From assembly GCF_000067165.1 (NCBI RefSeq), contig NC_010162.1, positions 3,404,501-3,468,500 on the forward strand: DNA of 64,000 bases. The letters run 5' to 3'. This stretch comes from Sorangium cellulosum So ce56. GTDB lineage: Bacteria > Myxococcota_A > Polyangia > Polyangiales > Polyangiaceae. The notes beneath the pieces were generated by a model that saw only the letters and a program-made list of their open reading frames with translations, was not told the origin of the DNA and did no database searches. The position numbers and the translations under genes are program-made. This document shows, in pieces, positions 27,506 to 36,565 of this stretch. Each line of letters starts with the position of its first letter. Position 1 is the first letter of the stretch.

Positions 27506-28057
27506 CTAGTATCCCCAGAGGAACTCCGCGCGGGCGAACGCCGTGAAATAGCTCCCCGGACCGTCGCCCGCGCCAGGGAGGAGCAGCGTGTACTTGCCGG
27601 CGAAGCCAGCGGCGAACTCGCGATTGAACGCGTAGTCGATGCCGAACGGGATGGAGACCCCGAACTGCCCCCGGTGGCAGCCCGGCTGGCCAGACGAGCC
27701 GCAGGGCGCGAGGCGTACACTGTCGTATGCGCCGGTCATGAGGCCGACGTAGGGGACCCACTGCAGAATATCGATGACGTACGTGGCGCCGGCGGATGCG
27801 CCGAGGAGCATGAGATCGCCCCCCGGGTGGGACGCGGTGTTGACCTCGGCGACCGCGTTGAAGGCGTCGGTGAGCCCGTAGGCGAGGTGCAGGCTGCCGC
27901 CGATCCCCGGGTACGTCCCGCCGTCCGCGAGGAGCGCGTACCCGACGCCGGCGCCGGCATGCCATTGCCGTTCAAAGGCGTCGGCCCGCGAGGGGGCCAG
28001 GAGCGCGAGGAGCGCGAGCGCGGCGGCGGTCAGCAGGGCGACAGGGGGGCATCTCAT
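27506..28057 (-). CDS. Small outer-membrane beta-barrel protein
   Basis: A 183-residue protein with a signal peptide (RCPPVALLTAAALALLALLAPSRADA) and alternating hydrophobic/aromatic strands ending in FARAEFLWGY, an aromatic C-terminus as recognised by the BAM machinery. Repeated glycine-rich strand motifs (GAGVGYALL, GGSLHLAYGL, GASAGATYVIDIL) support an eight-stranded barrel of OmpW/OmpA-like size. The ATG at 28057 is chosen because the signal peptide starts there. No partner gene is adjacent. Function is unknown. Confidence 0.72.
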   Translation of the reverse strand: MRCPPVALLTAAALALLALLAPSRADAFERQWHAGAGVGYALLADGGTYPGIGGSLHLAYGLTDAFNAVAEVNTASHPGGDLMLLGASAGATYVIDILQWVPYVGLMTGAYDSVRLAPCGSSGQPGCHRGQFGVSIPFGIDYAFNREFAAGFAGKYTLLLPGAGDGPGSYFTAFARAEFLWGY

Positions 28058-28184
28058 GGTCGGTTGCGGCGAGCAGCCCGGAGCGCCCCCGCGACGAACC
28101 ATGGGTCGAGGGCGACGACGGCGCGCGCCGGGCGCTCGATGAGGGCGCGCGGCGCGAGGCTAGCACGCGCGCCGCAGGACATGT

Positions 28185-28883
28185 TCAGCGGAGCTGCTCG
28201 CGGCGACGGGGAGCGCGCGACGCCTCCGCGCCCTCGTCCTCGAGCTCGTCGGCGTAGATGCGCGCCGCGGGGTCGGCCGCGCCCTCGCCCGGATCGATGC
28301 GGAGCGACGGCCGGGGAAAGCGGACGGCGGCCGCCCCCGAGATCCCGGGGAAGGTGTAGAGGATCTCGCCGCGCTCGCCGATCTCGACGCCCACGTCGCC
28401 GGGGCGCTCCTTGGCGAGCTCGGTGAGCAGGGCGTCCGCCTCCGGGGCCGGCAGGTCGAGCGCGACGCCGACCTCCTGCGCCGTGAGCGGGCGGCGGCGG
28501 TGCGACGCGAGCGAGAAGATCGCCTGAACCTGGGCGTCGCGCGAGGCCTTGGCCCCGGAGCGGGAGAGCTTCCGCCCGCCCAGCAGGAGGAGCAGGCCGA
28601 CGGCGAGGGCGACGAACCCGATCGGCAGGCCGATCGCGAGGCCGGCGATCGACCCCGGGAACAGCGCGGCCGCGCCCAGGCCGAGGAGGAGCGCCACCGC
28701 GGTCCCGCCGATGAGGACCAGCCAGCCGAGCACGCCGGCGACCGCGCCGCCGACCCTGGACGGCTGCCCCGCCAGGCTGACCGATTTGCCCGCGAACGGC
28801 AGGCGCTCTCGACCGCACGCGGTGCAGTACGCGGCGAGCCCGCGGTGGATGACGGGCGCGTTCTTTCCGCAATGAGGACACAT
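28185..28883 (-). CDS. Zinc-ribbon membrane protein of unknown function
   Basis: A 232-residue protein. It starts with a zinc ribbon, MCPHCGKNAP...YCTACG, then has two long hydrophobic segments (AGVLGWLVLIGGTAVALLLGL and IAGLAIGLPIGFVALAVGLLLLLGG). The cytoplasmic C-terminal part (HRRRPLTAQEVGVALDLPAPEADALLTELAKE) reads like a winged-helix domain, followed by GVEIGERGEILYTFPG. This ribbon-membrane-winged-helix order occurs in uncharacterised bacterial proteins. I chose the ATG at 28883 because the ribbon cysteines directly follow it. Function is not known. Confidence 0.75.
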   Translation of the reverse strand: MCPHCGKNAPVIHRGLAAYCTACGRERLPFAGKSVSLAGQPSRVGGAVAGVLGWLVLIGGTAVALLLGLGAAALFPGSIAGLAIGLPIGFVALAVGLLLLLGGRKLSRSGAKASRDAQVQAIFSLASHRRRPLTAQEVGVALDLPAPEADALLTELAKERPGDVGVEIGERGEILYTFPGISGAAAVRFPRPSLRIDPGEGAADPAARIYADELEDEGAEASRAPRRREQLR

Positions 28884-29057
28884 GAGGACTCCCCCGCGAG
28901 CAGATCTTCGCGAGCCAGGCCGTAGCGTAGGAATGAAGCCCCTCCGCCGCCAGGTGTGCGGCCGCGGGATCTCCAGGTTTTTCGCGGGCACGCCGCGCGG
29001 GTCGGCGTCCGTCGGCGTCCGTCGGCGTCGGTCAGCGCCGATCCGCGTCGATCAGCC

Positions 29058-31316
29058 TCAGATTCCGAGGTAGCGCGCGATCTCGGCGCGGGCCGGGTCG
29101 GAGGCCACGGCGCGCAGGGCGTCGTACCGGCGTTGCCATGCGGCCGCGCTGCCTTCATCTCCACGCCATCGCGCCGCCTCGGCGCGGGCGAAGGCGTAGC
29201 GCCGGAGCGAGAAGCGCGAGGCGTCGAGCGCGAGGAAGGCGTCGAGCCACACCTCGGGATCACCCTCGCCGTCGCCGAGCAGCTGGGCCGACAGCGCGGC
29301 GTACGGGACGAGCGCGGGCGGCGCGTCGCCGCGCCGGCGGAGGGCGGCGTAGCGGAGCGCGCGGCGCGCGGGCGGCGGCGCGTCGCGCGCGGCGCTCCAG
29401 GTGGAGAGCGCGCGCGAGAGCGCCGGCTGGTCGTCGCGCGCCCAGGGCGCGTCGAGGCTCGCGAAGCCGACCCACGGCCAGGCGGCGGCGTGATCCGCGG
29501 GCAGCTGGGCGGGCGGGCTGCCCTGGCGGAGCGGCGAGTCGCCCGGAGGGAGCGCGAGGGAGAGCCGGGTCCACCGCGATCGCGCGTCGAGCAGGGCGAG
29601 CTCCGCGCGGGCAGGCATCGCCTCGCCGGCGGGGTCCACCGCGCGCGCGGCGGCGGCCTCCTCGTCGGCGAGCACGGCCGCGCGCGCGGCGTCGCGCCGG
29701 CGCCCGCGCGAGGCGAGGAGCTCGGCGCGCTGCAGGAGCACGGCCGCGCGGAGCGCTGGCGGCGCGGCGGCGAGGTCGACGCGCTCGACGAGATCGAGCG
29801 CGCGATCGCGCTCGCCGACGAGGGCCCACACGCTCGATCGCGCGAGCGCCCGGGCCGCCTCCGGCGCGAGCTCCGGGGCGAGCGAGCCAAGGCGATCCAG
29901 CGCGTCGACCGCCCGGGGCGCATCGCCTTCGAGCGCGAGCTCGCGGGCGGCGCGCAACGCGAGCGCGCCCGCGGCGGCGCGCAGCGCGTCGGCCTGGGAC
30001 GGCGAGATCTGGGGGGCGGCGGCCAGCTCGGCGGCGCGCGCGGCGGCGCGCGCGCGCAACGACCCGGCGATCGCGGGCCTCGCGAGCCCGCGCTCCGGGA
30101 GCCAGTCGAGCGCGCGCAGCGAGCTCGCAGGCAGCCCCGTCGGCGCGCGGGGCTCCGAGCGCGCCGGGACGCCGTCGTGGCCTGTCTCTCCGGCCGCGGG
30201 CTCGTCATCGTCGTCCGGCCGCGCGAGCGCGGCGGCTTCGGCCGCGTCGAGCGCCTCGTCCTCCGCCAGCACGACGGCGAGCAGATCGCCGCGGGCCTCG
30301 GGATCGAGCGCGGCCGAGCTGCCGAGCAGGTCGCGGATCGCGCGCGTCGCGCGCTGCGTCGCCTCGACGGCGTCCTTCCGAGCGGCGGCGAGGCGGGCGC
30401 GCTGCGCGAGCCGCACCTCCACGGCGTCGGCCACGCCGGCCTCGGGGGCTTCCGGCATCGGCGGAGGCTCCACGCCGGCCCGGGCGGCGCAGGCGACGAG
30501 GACGGCGCGGACCTCGCCCCAGTTGCGCGCCATGCCGGCGTAGCGCCTCGACGCTCGGTCGTCCTGGTTGAGCGTCAGGAGCTCGATGCCGCGCTTCGCC
30601 TCGGCGCCCGCGCCGAGGCAGAGGATCGCGCCGGTGGTCGTGCGCAGATCCTCGTCGCGGGGCTCCATCGCCGCGTACCCCTTGGCGATCGCGAGCGCGC
30701 GCTGCAGGTCGCCCTCGGTGAGCGCCGCGCGGAGCGTGTGCACGCGCACGTGCCAGTCGGTCCAGCGGTCCGGCTGCGAGAGGAGCGTGCGGCGATCGCC
30801 GAGCCTCGCCGCCTCGCGGCCGAGGCTCGGCGCGCCGCGGGCGGGCCCGAGCTCATCGAACGTGACGCGCCCGGTCCCGGCGGCGACCATGGCCTGGGCC
30901 GTCGCCACCGCCTCGGTCGCGCCGGCGAGCGCCGCGCCATCCGGCCGGCCGACCGCGGCGTCGGTGTAGTCGGCGACCGCCGCGCGCACGCCGAGCTCCT
31001 CGGCCAGCGCGCTCGCCGCCCTGTAGGTCCAGGGCAGCCGCGACGGCAGCGCGAACCAGCGGATCTCGGGCCTGCAGTCGGGCAGCGCCGGGCCGCGCGG
31101 CGCCTCGATCGAGGCGAGGCACGCGGCGGCGGTGCGCGTGCCCGCGAGGATCGCCGCGACAGGGCCGAGGAGAGCGAGCGCGGGCACGGCCACGGCCGCC
31201 GCCGCGAGCGCCAGGGCGAGGGGGCGCCGCCAGGGCGGCCGCGCGGTCGAGGCGTCGCGGTGGAGCGGGGAGCCCCCGTCGCGCTCACGAGGCCGTGGGG
31301 TGGGCTGCGCGCACAC
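29058..31316 (-). CDS. Membrane-anchored TPR-like Ala-rich protein
   Basis: A protein of about 752 residues with one N-terminal transmembrane helix (LALALAAAAVAVPALALLGPVAAIL) after a basic stretch, and a long Ala/Arg/Glu-rich helical region with TPR-like periodicity (WTDWHVRVHTLRAALTEGDLQRALAIAKGYAAMEPRDED). Such proteins usually serve as periplasmic scaffolds. I recognise no catalytic motif. The start is uncertain: I use the GTG at 31316, because upstream codons to another GTG at 31379 have less coding-like third positions. It lies about 150 bases after lipB on the same strand. Confidence 0.65.
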   Translation of the reverse strand: MCAQPTPRPRERDGGSPLHRDASTARPPWRRPLALALAAAAVAVPALALLGPVAAILAGTRTAAACLASIEAPRGPALPDCRPEIRWFALPSRLPWTYRAASALAEELGVRAAVADYTDAAVGRPDGAALAGATEAVATAQAMVAAGTGRVTFDELGPARGAPSLGREAARLGDRRTLLSQPDRWTDWHVRVHTLRAALTEGDLQRALAIAKGYAAMEPRDEDLRTTTGAILCLGAGAEAKRGIELLTLNQDDRASRRYAGMARNWGEVRAVLVACAARAGVEPPPMPEAPEAGVADAVEVRLAQRARLAAARKDAVEATQRATRAIRDLLGSSAALDPEARGDLLAVVLAEDEALDAAEAAALARPDDDDEPAAGETGHDGVPARSEPRAPTGLPASSLRALDWLPERGLARPAIAGSLRARAAARAAELAAAPQISPSQADALRAAAGALALRAARELALEGDAPRAVDALDRLGSLAPELAPEAARALARSSVWALVGERDRALDLVERVDLAAAPPALRAAVLLQRAELLASRGRRRDAARAAVLADEEAAAARAVDPAGEAMPARAELALLDARSRWTRLSLALPPGDSPLRQGSPPAQLPADHAAAWPWVGFASLDAPWARDDQPALSRALSTWSAARDAPPPARRALRYAALRRRGDAPPALVPYAALSAQLLGDGEGDPEVWLDAFLALDASRFSLRRYAFARAEAARWRGDEGSAAAWQRRYDALRAVASDPARAEIARYLGI

Positions 31317-31466
31317 GGGACGGCTTTTAGCCCACGGCACGGCCGAGCGACACTGCCTCCGCGACGCAGCGTGTTCCACGTCCCGCGAAGCGACGTCACC
31401 CGCGGAGCGCGCGCCGTGCGACGCGCAACGTCGGCGCGCTCCTCGCCCGGAGGCCGGCGCGCGCGG

Positions 31467-32315
31467 CTAGGGCGCGCTCCGGCCCTCGGCGGCGCCGGCC
31501 TCCGGGGCGAGGAGCGCACCCGCGAGATCCGTGACCGCCGACAGATCCTCGACGCAGGCGACGTCGAGCTCGAGCCCGCGGGCGAGCTGCGGCGCGCTGG
31601 CGAGGGCGACCTCGGCGACGGTGAGCTTCCGCCCGGTGAGCTGGTGGAGCGACGTCACGCCGTGCTCCCGGATGCCGCAGGGCACGATCAGCTCGAACGC
31701 CTTGAGGTCCACCGCGACGTTGAACGCGAAGCCGTGCATCGTGAGCCATCGCGACAGGCGCACGCCGATCGCGCCGAGCTTCGCGATCTCGCGCGCCCAC
31801 TCGGCGCCGCCCCACGCCTCCGGGGCGGCGCGATCGACCCAGACGCCGATCATGCCGTCGACCACGCCGCCCTCGACGTGGTGCTCGCGCGCGAGCAGGA
31901 TCATCACCTCCGCGAGCGAGCGCACGTACCTGCGCACGTCGCAGCGGTCCGGCCTGAGATCGAGCAGCGGGTAACACACGAGCTGGCCGGGGCCGTGGTA
32001 GGTGACGTCGCCCCCGCGCCCCGTCGCGACGAGGTCGATGTCGCGCTCGTCCAGCGCGCGGGCGTCGAGGAGCACGTTCTCCGGGTTCGCTCGCGGGCCG
32101 AGCGTGATCACGGGATCGTGCTCCAGGAGCAGGATCGTGTCGCCGATCCGCCCCTGCGCGCGCGCCTCGACGAGCTGCTTCTGCAGATCGTGGATCGGGG
32201 CGTAGCGGCGCCGGCCGATCCACACGGCGCGCGCGCGCCTCGGCCGGGGCGCCTCGACGGCCGTCGCCTGGCCGTTTGCGGGCTGGAGGAGGTCGCGGAG
32301 CGAGGTGGTCGGCAT
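31467..32315 (-). CDS. lipB: Octanoyl-[ACP]:protein N-octanoyltransferase (LipB)
   Basis: A 282-residue LipB that transfers octanoyl from ACP to the lipoyl domains of oxo-acid dehydrogenases and GcvH, the first step of lipoate synthesis. The family core RGGDVTYHGPGQLVCYP (about 100-116) is present, as is the thioester-forming Cys213 in LIVPCGIREHGVTSL and Lys179 in IAKLGAIGVRL. An N-terminal extension of about 30 residues and a C-terminal acidic tail are extra. It starts six bases downstream of the HD-GYP regulator stop, so the two may be co-transcribed. lipA is not in the window. Confidence 0.95.
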   Translation of the reverse strand: MPTTSLRDLLQPANGQATAVEAPRPRRARAVWIGRRRYAPIHDLQKQLVEARAQGRIGDTILLLEHDPVITLGPRANPENVLLDARALDERDIDLVATGRGGDVTYHGPGQLVCYPLLDLRPDRCDVRRYVRSLAEVMILLAREHHVEGGVVDGMIGVWVDRAAPEAWGGAEWAREIAKLGAIGVRLSRWLTMHGFAFNVAVDLKAFELIVPCGIREHGVTSLHQLTGRKLTVAEVALASAPQLARGLELDVACVEDLSAVTDLAGALLAPEAGAAEGRSAP

Positions 32316-32321
32316 GGCTGG

Positions 32322-33809
32322 CTACTCCGGGATCTTCTCGCCCCGCGCCCGCCGCTCCTCGCGGTAGGCCTCGATGTGCGTCGTGAAGGTGGCCGCGACC
32401 TCGGGGTCGAACTGCGAGCCCGAGCACCGCTCGATCTCGGTCACCGCGACCTCGTGGGGGAGCGCGCGGCGGTACGAGCGGTCGCTCGTCATGGCGTCGT
32501 ACGTGTCGGCCACGGAGATGATGCGCGCGATGATCGGGATCTCGTTGCCCCGCATCCGGAGCGGGTAGCCGCGCCCGTCCCAGCGCTCGTGGTGCAGGTG
32601 CACGCCGGGGATGAGCGGGTGCAGGAACTTGATCGGGTCGAGGATGTCGCGCCCGTAGGTGGGGTGCCGCTTGAACACCTCGTACTCGTCGTTCGTGAGC
32701 TTGCCCGGTTTGTTCAGGTTGAGCACGCACCCGATCTTGCCGATGTCGTGCATGAGCGCGCTCTGCCGGACGATCTCGATCTCGTGCGGCCCGAGGCCGA
32801 GCCGCTGCGCCAGCAGCACGGCGTAGACGGCGACCCGATCCGAGTGGCCCGAGGTGTAGCGGTCCATCTTGTCGATCGCCTTGGCGAGGCCCTCGATCGT
32901 CTGCTGGAACGTCGCCTGGAGATCCTGGTAAAGGCGCGCGTTTTCGATCGCCGCGGCGGCGCGCGAGCCGATGATGCTGAGCAGCTTGCGCTGCCCCTCG
33001 TCGAAGCGCCTCGTCCGCGTGAACGACGCGACGGCGAGGAAGCCCATCAGCCGCTTCTGGATGCGGAGCGGCACGGCGACGAGCGACTGGAGCGGGAGCG
33101 CCGGCTCCGCCGCGAAGAACCTGAGCCCCTTCATGCCCTGCTCGAGCAGCTGCGCGTCGGGGCGGAAGTGCTCGAGCACGAGCGCGGGGTCGAGCCGCCC
33201 GAGGTCGGCGCCCGCCGGGATGGACGGGCCGCGGAGGTGCTGGCGCTCGAAGAAGCCGCCCTCGCCGTCGTCGAGCCAGGTCGAGATGAGATCGCCGCAC
33301 ACCTCGTGGAGGCAGCTGTCCGCGACGGTCTCCAGCACCTGGTCGAGCGAGAGGCTCGCCGCGATGGCCTCGCTCACCTTGTAGAGCGACACCGCCTCGC
33401 GCAGCCGGATGTTCTCGGCGGCCATCCGTTGCTTCTCGATCCCGCGCTGGACGACGTGCACCACCTCGTCCAGCTTGAACGGCTTGAGCACGTAGTCGTA
33501 AGCGCCGCGCTTCATCGCGTCGATCGCGGTCTCGACGGTGCCGAAGCCCGTCATGATGACCGTGAGCGCGTTCGGCGCCGTCTTGCCGATCTCGTCCAGC
33601 AGCGCGATGCCGCCCATCCGCGGCATCTTGAGATCGCTGATCACGAGATCGTAGTGACCCTTCGTGAGCTCGTTCAGCGCGCTGGAGCCGTCCTCCGCCG
33701 TGCGGACGTAGTAGCCCTCCATGCCGAGGAAGTCGGCCAGCATGTCGCGGATCACCTTCTCGTCGTCCACGACGAGGATGCGAGGGCGGTCTTCTGGAAA
33801 CGTGGACAT
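32322..33809 (-). CDS. Response regulator with GAF and HD-GYP output domains
   Basis: A 495-residue signalling protein. The receiver domain carries the phosphorylation Asp59 in VISDLKMPRMGG and the Lys in VLKPFKLDEV. A GAF-like region follows at about 150-320 (LDQVLETVADSCLHEVCG, GSRAAAAIENARLYQDL). The HD-GYP domain has MHDIGKIG, HPTYGRDIL and the GYP signature HHERWDGRGYP, so the metal ligands look intact. HD-GYP proteins degrade cyclic di-GMP and related dinucleotides. The ATG at 33809 is the first that leaves a standard receiver start. No sensor kinase is adjacent. Confidence 0.92.
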   Translation of the reverse strand: MSTFPEDRPRILVVDDEKVIRDMLADFLGMEGYYVRTAEDGSSALNELTKGHYDLVISDLKMPRMGGIALLDEIGKTAPNALTVIMTGFGTVETAIDAMKRGAYDYVLKPFKLDEVVHVVQRGIEKQRMAAENIRLREAVSLYKVSEAIAASLSLDQVLETVADSCLHEVCGDLISTWLDDGEGGFFERQHLRGPSIPAGADLGRLDPALVLEHFRPDAQLLEQGMKGLRFFAAEPALPLQSLVAVPLRIQKRLMGFLAVASFTRTRRFDEGQRKLLSIIGSRAAAAIENARLYQDLQATFQQTIEGLAKAIDKMDRYTSGHSDRVAVYAVLLAQRLGLGPHEIEIVRQSALMHDIGKIGCVLNLNKPGKLTNDEYEVFKRHPTYGRDILDPIKFLHPLIPGVHLHHERWDGRGYPLRMRGNEIPIIARIISVADTYDAMTSDRSYRRALPHEVAVTEIERCSGSQFDPEVAATFTTHIEAYREERRARGEKIPE

Positions 33810-33926
33810 GCGGCCGGTAAGCCTACCAGATCCGCTCGCAGCGCATCGCACCAAGGTGGGCGGGGCGGGCACAGGAGCGGACCCGCCTCGCCAGGGTGGC
33901 CGATCCACACGGCGCGCGCCGGCCGC

Positions 33927-36224
33927 TCAGTCCTCGTCGCCGGTCGAGATGATGGGGTGCCGGATGGTCCGGGGCGACTCGTCCAGATCCGGGACGCGGA
34001 TCGAGATGGGCCCGGGGCTGCGGATGGAGGGAGGAGGCGCGGACTCCGCGTCCTCGGGGCGGAGCGGGATCATCCTGCTGCTCGGCGCGGGCTCGTCGCT
34101 CGCGGTCGTCAGGACGGGCACGGCGCGCTGCTCGCCGAGGGCGTGCTTCTGCTCGAGGAAGCGCAGGACCGAGGGGCCGGTCGAGCGCTCCAGCGCGGAG
34201 CGCAGATCGCCGGGCAGCGTCGACTCGATGATCATCTTCACCCCGGTGCGGGGGTGCTCGATCTCGATGCGCACGAGGTGCACGAACGAGCGATCGAGCC
34301 CGTGCTTCTCCTCGAAGTACCGGTTCGTGGGCACGTGACCGTAGCGCTCGTCGCCGAGGATCGGGTGCCCGATCGCGGCGAGGTGCCGCCGGATCTGGTG
34401 CGTGCGCCCGCCGTCCGGGATGACGCGGAGGATCGAGTGGCCCGAGGCGACCGCGAGGCGGCGGTACCGCGTGCGCGCCGTGTACGTGCGCGTCCCTTCG
34501 CGGAGATCGCGGGTGATCGCGCCCTTGCCCGGCGTGACGCCCTTGGCCGCGGCGAGGTAGATGAGGCGCCCCGTCTTCGCGAGCGCCTCGCCCCAGCGCG
34601 CGGCCGCCTCCTCGCTCCGCGCGAGCATGACGAGGCCGCTCGTGCCCGGATCCAGCGGGTGAACGATGATGGGCGTCGTCGTGCTGCCCGGGATGCGGGC
34701 GCACCGGGCGAGCAGCGAGCCGAGGTACTCCGGCTGCGTTGCCACCGGCTCGTGGGGGCCCTTCTCGACGACCAGCACGCCGTCGTCGTCGTAGATGACC
34801 TTCGGCGCGGGCGGGGGCGTCCGGCGGAGGGCGGCGATCGTCTCGATCTCCTCCGTGAGCGGGATCATGTCGAGCGGCGTGAGCTCCGTCGACGAGTACC
34901 CGAGGCGGCAGAAGTGATCGAGGTCGCGCGCGAGCGTGTCGGGATCACACGAGACGTAGACGAGCAGCGGCGCGCCGAGGCGCGCGATCGCCTCGCGCGC
35001 CGTCGGGGAGACGCCGCGGCGCGGCGGGTTGACCACGATGCCGTCGAACTTCTCCGAGCTGTTGACGAGGGAGCCGACGATCTCCGCGACGTCGCCGGTG
35101 CGCACCTCCACGCGCTGGCTGAGGCCCTGGGCCTCGGCCGCGGCGCGGGCGTTCGCCGCCGCGGGCGCGAAGGACTCGACCATGAGGACCCGGTTGCCGC
35201 CCTGCGCGAGGGCGAGCGAGATCGCGCCCGAGCCGCCGTACAGATCGAGGATGCGCGGCGGCTCCTTGCGCCGGGAGGCGGGGCCGAGCGCGGCCTCTCC
35301 CTCGATGACGGGCCCGTCGTTCTCGAGCGACGCGATCTCGCGGAGCAGGAGGGCGTGCACGCGCGCGGCCTGCGCGCGGTGCGCCTGCACGAACGAGCCG
35401 AACGCGGCGATGTGGTAGGTCTGCCCGATCCGGTCCTCCGCGTGCGCGGTGCCGTCGAGCACGATCGTCTCGGGCCCGAGGATCTGCGGCGCCTCCGCGT
35501 CGTGGAAGTTCGCCGCGACGCCGATGACGCGCGGGAGCATCGGGCGGATGGCGCGGCCGGCCTCCCGCAGCTCGTCGCGGGTGCACGCGCGCTCGCGCTG
35601 CAGGACGAACGTGACAAGCACGAACGCCGGATTGTCCTCTGTCGCCCCCACCTCCGCGAAGAGCGGCGTCCCGGGCGCGAGGTGGACCTCGCGCAGATCG
35701 AGGGCGCGGAGCACGCCGCCCCTCGCCGGGTCGTACGGGAGGAGCAGCGGCCGGACCTCCGGCGGCGGCGAGGCGATCAGCTCGCGCAGCCGCGAGGTGA
35801 CCGCGGCGAGGGCCGGGGTGAGGACCCGGCAGCCCGGGATGTCGACGACCTCGTGATGTCCCGTGCGGCCGTACAGCCCGATCGCGCCGGAGGGGGCGAC
35901 GATGAGCTTCGCTCGACCGCGATAGCCGGTGATCGGATCGGCCGGGATGACCGAGCTCGTCTGGAGCAGCCCGAGCGATGGGTAGTGCGCGGCTGCGGAC
36001 ACGACCCGAGCACGCTTGGTGCCGAGCTGCTCCGCGTAGTCACCCGCGATGAGCGGACAGCCCGCGCACTCGACCGAGTGCGTGCACTCGATCAGCGTGT
36101 TCGGGATCTCGCCTGCCTTCAATGTGCGTCGCACGGGCCCGGACAAAACACCGCCGCCCGATCCCTCTGCGCTGGTGCTCTCGCCCAGCCCGTGCGGTCC
36201 TTCGATACCTGCGCCGGAAGCCAT
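33927..36224 (-). CDS. Fusion of a TrmA/RlmCD-type m5U methyltransferase and an RluA-type pseudouridine synthase
   Basis: A 765-residue two-enzyme polypeptide without an internal frame break. Residues 1 to about 470 are an RNA uridine-C5 methyltransferase: Fe-S ligands Cys47, Cys53, Cys56 and Cys132, a SAM loop ILDLYGGSGAISLALA (325-340), VNPPRRGVS, and the catalytic Cys426 in YVSCDPDTL. Residues about 474-690 are an RluA-family pseudouridine synthase with Asp525 in HPLDPGTSG (the usual Arg before LD is Pro here), GRTHQIRRHLAAIGHP and ILGDERYG. A Pro/Ser-rich tail follows. No N-terminal TRAM domain is seen. In E. coli separate enzymes modify adjacent bases of 23S rRNA (RluA, Psi746; RlmC, m5U747), so one protein could make both. 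That target is an inference. Confidence 0.9.
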   Translation of the reverse strand: MASGAGIEGPHGLGESTSAEGSGGGVLSGPVRRTLKAGEIPNTLIECTHSVECAGCPLIAGDYAEQLGTKRARVVSAAAHYPSLGLLQTSSVIPADPITGYRGRAKLIVAPSGAIGLYGRTGHHEVVDIPGCRVLTPALAAVTSRLRELIASPPPEVRPLLLPYDPARGGVLRALDLREVHLAPGTPLFAEVGATEDNPAFVLVTFVLQRERACTRDELREAGRAIRPMLPRVIGVAANFHDAEAPQILGPETIVLDGTAHAEDRIGQTYHIAAFGSFVQAHRAQAARVHALLLREIASLENDGPVIEGEAALGPASRRKEPPRILDLYGGSGAISLALAQGGNRVLMVESFAPAAANARAAAEAQGLSQRVEVRTGDVAEIVGSLVNSSEKFDGIVVNPPRRGVSPTAREAIARLGAPLLVYVSCDPDTLARDLDHFCRLGYSSTELTPLDMIPLTEEIETIAALRRTPPPAPKVIYDDDGVLVVEKGPHEPVATQPEYLGSLLARCARIPGSTTTPIIVHPLDPGTSGLVMLARSEEAAARWGEALAKTGRLIYLAAAKGVTPGKGAITRDLREGTRTYTARTRYRRLAVASGHSILRVIPDGGRTHQIRRHLAAIGHPILGDERYGHVPTNRYFEEKHGLDRSFVHLVRIEIEHPRTGVKMIIESTLPGDLRSALERSTGPSVLRFLEQKHALGEQRAVPVLTTASDEPAPSSRMIPLRPEDAESAPPPSIRSPGPISIRVPDLDESPRTIRHPIISTGDED

Positions 36225-36565
36225 TCCGGGGGAGCTTACAGGGGCTCTCGGTCAGCGTCGAAGGTGTAAAGCGGAATCCGTCGAGCTTTTCGTCTGCGGC
36301 GCTCGGCGCGCCGGGGAGCGCTCTCGGATCCTGACGAGCTCCCGCGTTTTCGCCGGGGTCTGCGGTATCTGCCCGGACGGTGGGCGGTCCAGGCCCCGCT
36401 CGCTCCGTCGAGCCTGCCGCCAGGCAACGCAGGGGCCAATGTGGGCGATCCCTGGCGCTGTTCCTTACCTCGGGCCGCGCCGTTCGCGACATCCGCGGTC
36501 GTAGCGTCGCAGCGCCCGGTCCGTCCCGCGCGCCTCGCGGGGGGCGATGGTAGACTGAGCGCCTC
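36225..36565. other. Divergent intergenic region
   Basis: About 340 bases between the fusion enzyme (minus) and the PEGA-like protein (plus). Promoters for both must lie here but I cannot identify a convincing pair of elements, and I see no gene or repeat. Confidence 0.4.

Noticed and set aside
33927..36224. Sequencing error joining two separate genes
   Set aside because: The frame is continuous, the linker between domains is short and natural, and both domains have complete motifs, so a real fusion is more likely.
28956..36269. Plus-strand open frame of about 2400 codons
   Set aside because: It runs antisense to lipB, the HD-GYP regulator and the fusion enzyme, all of which have clear motifs on the minus strand.
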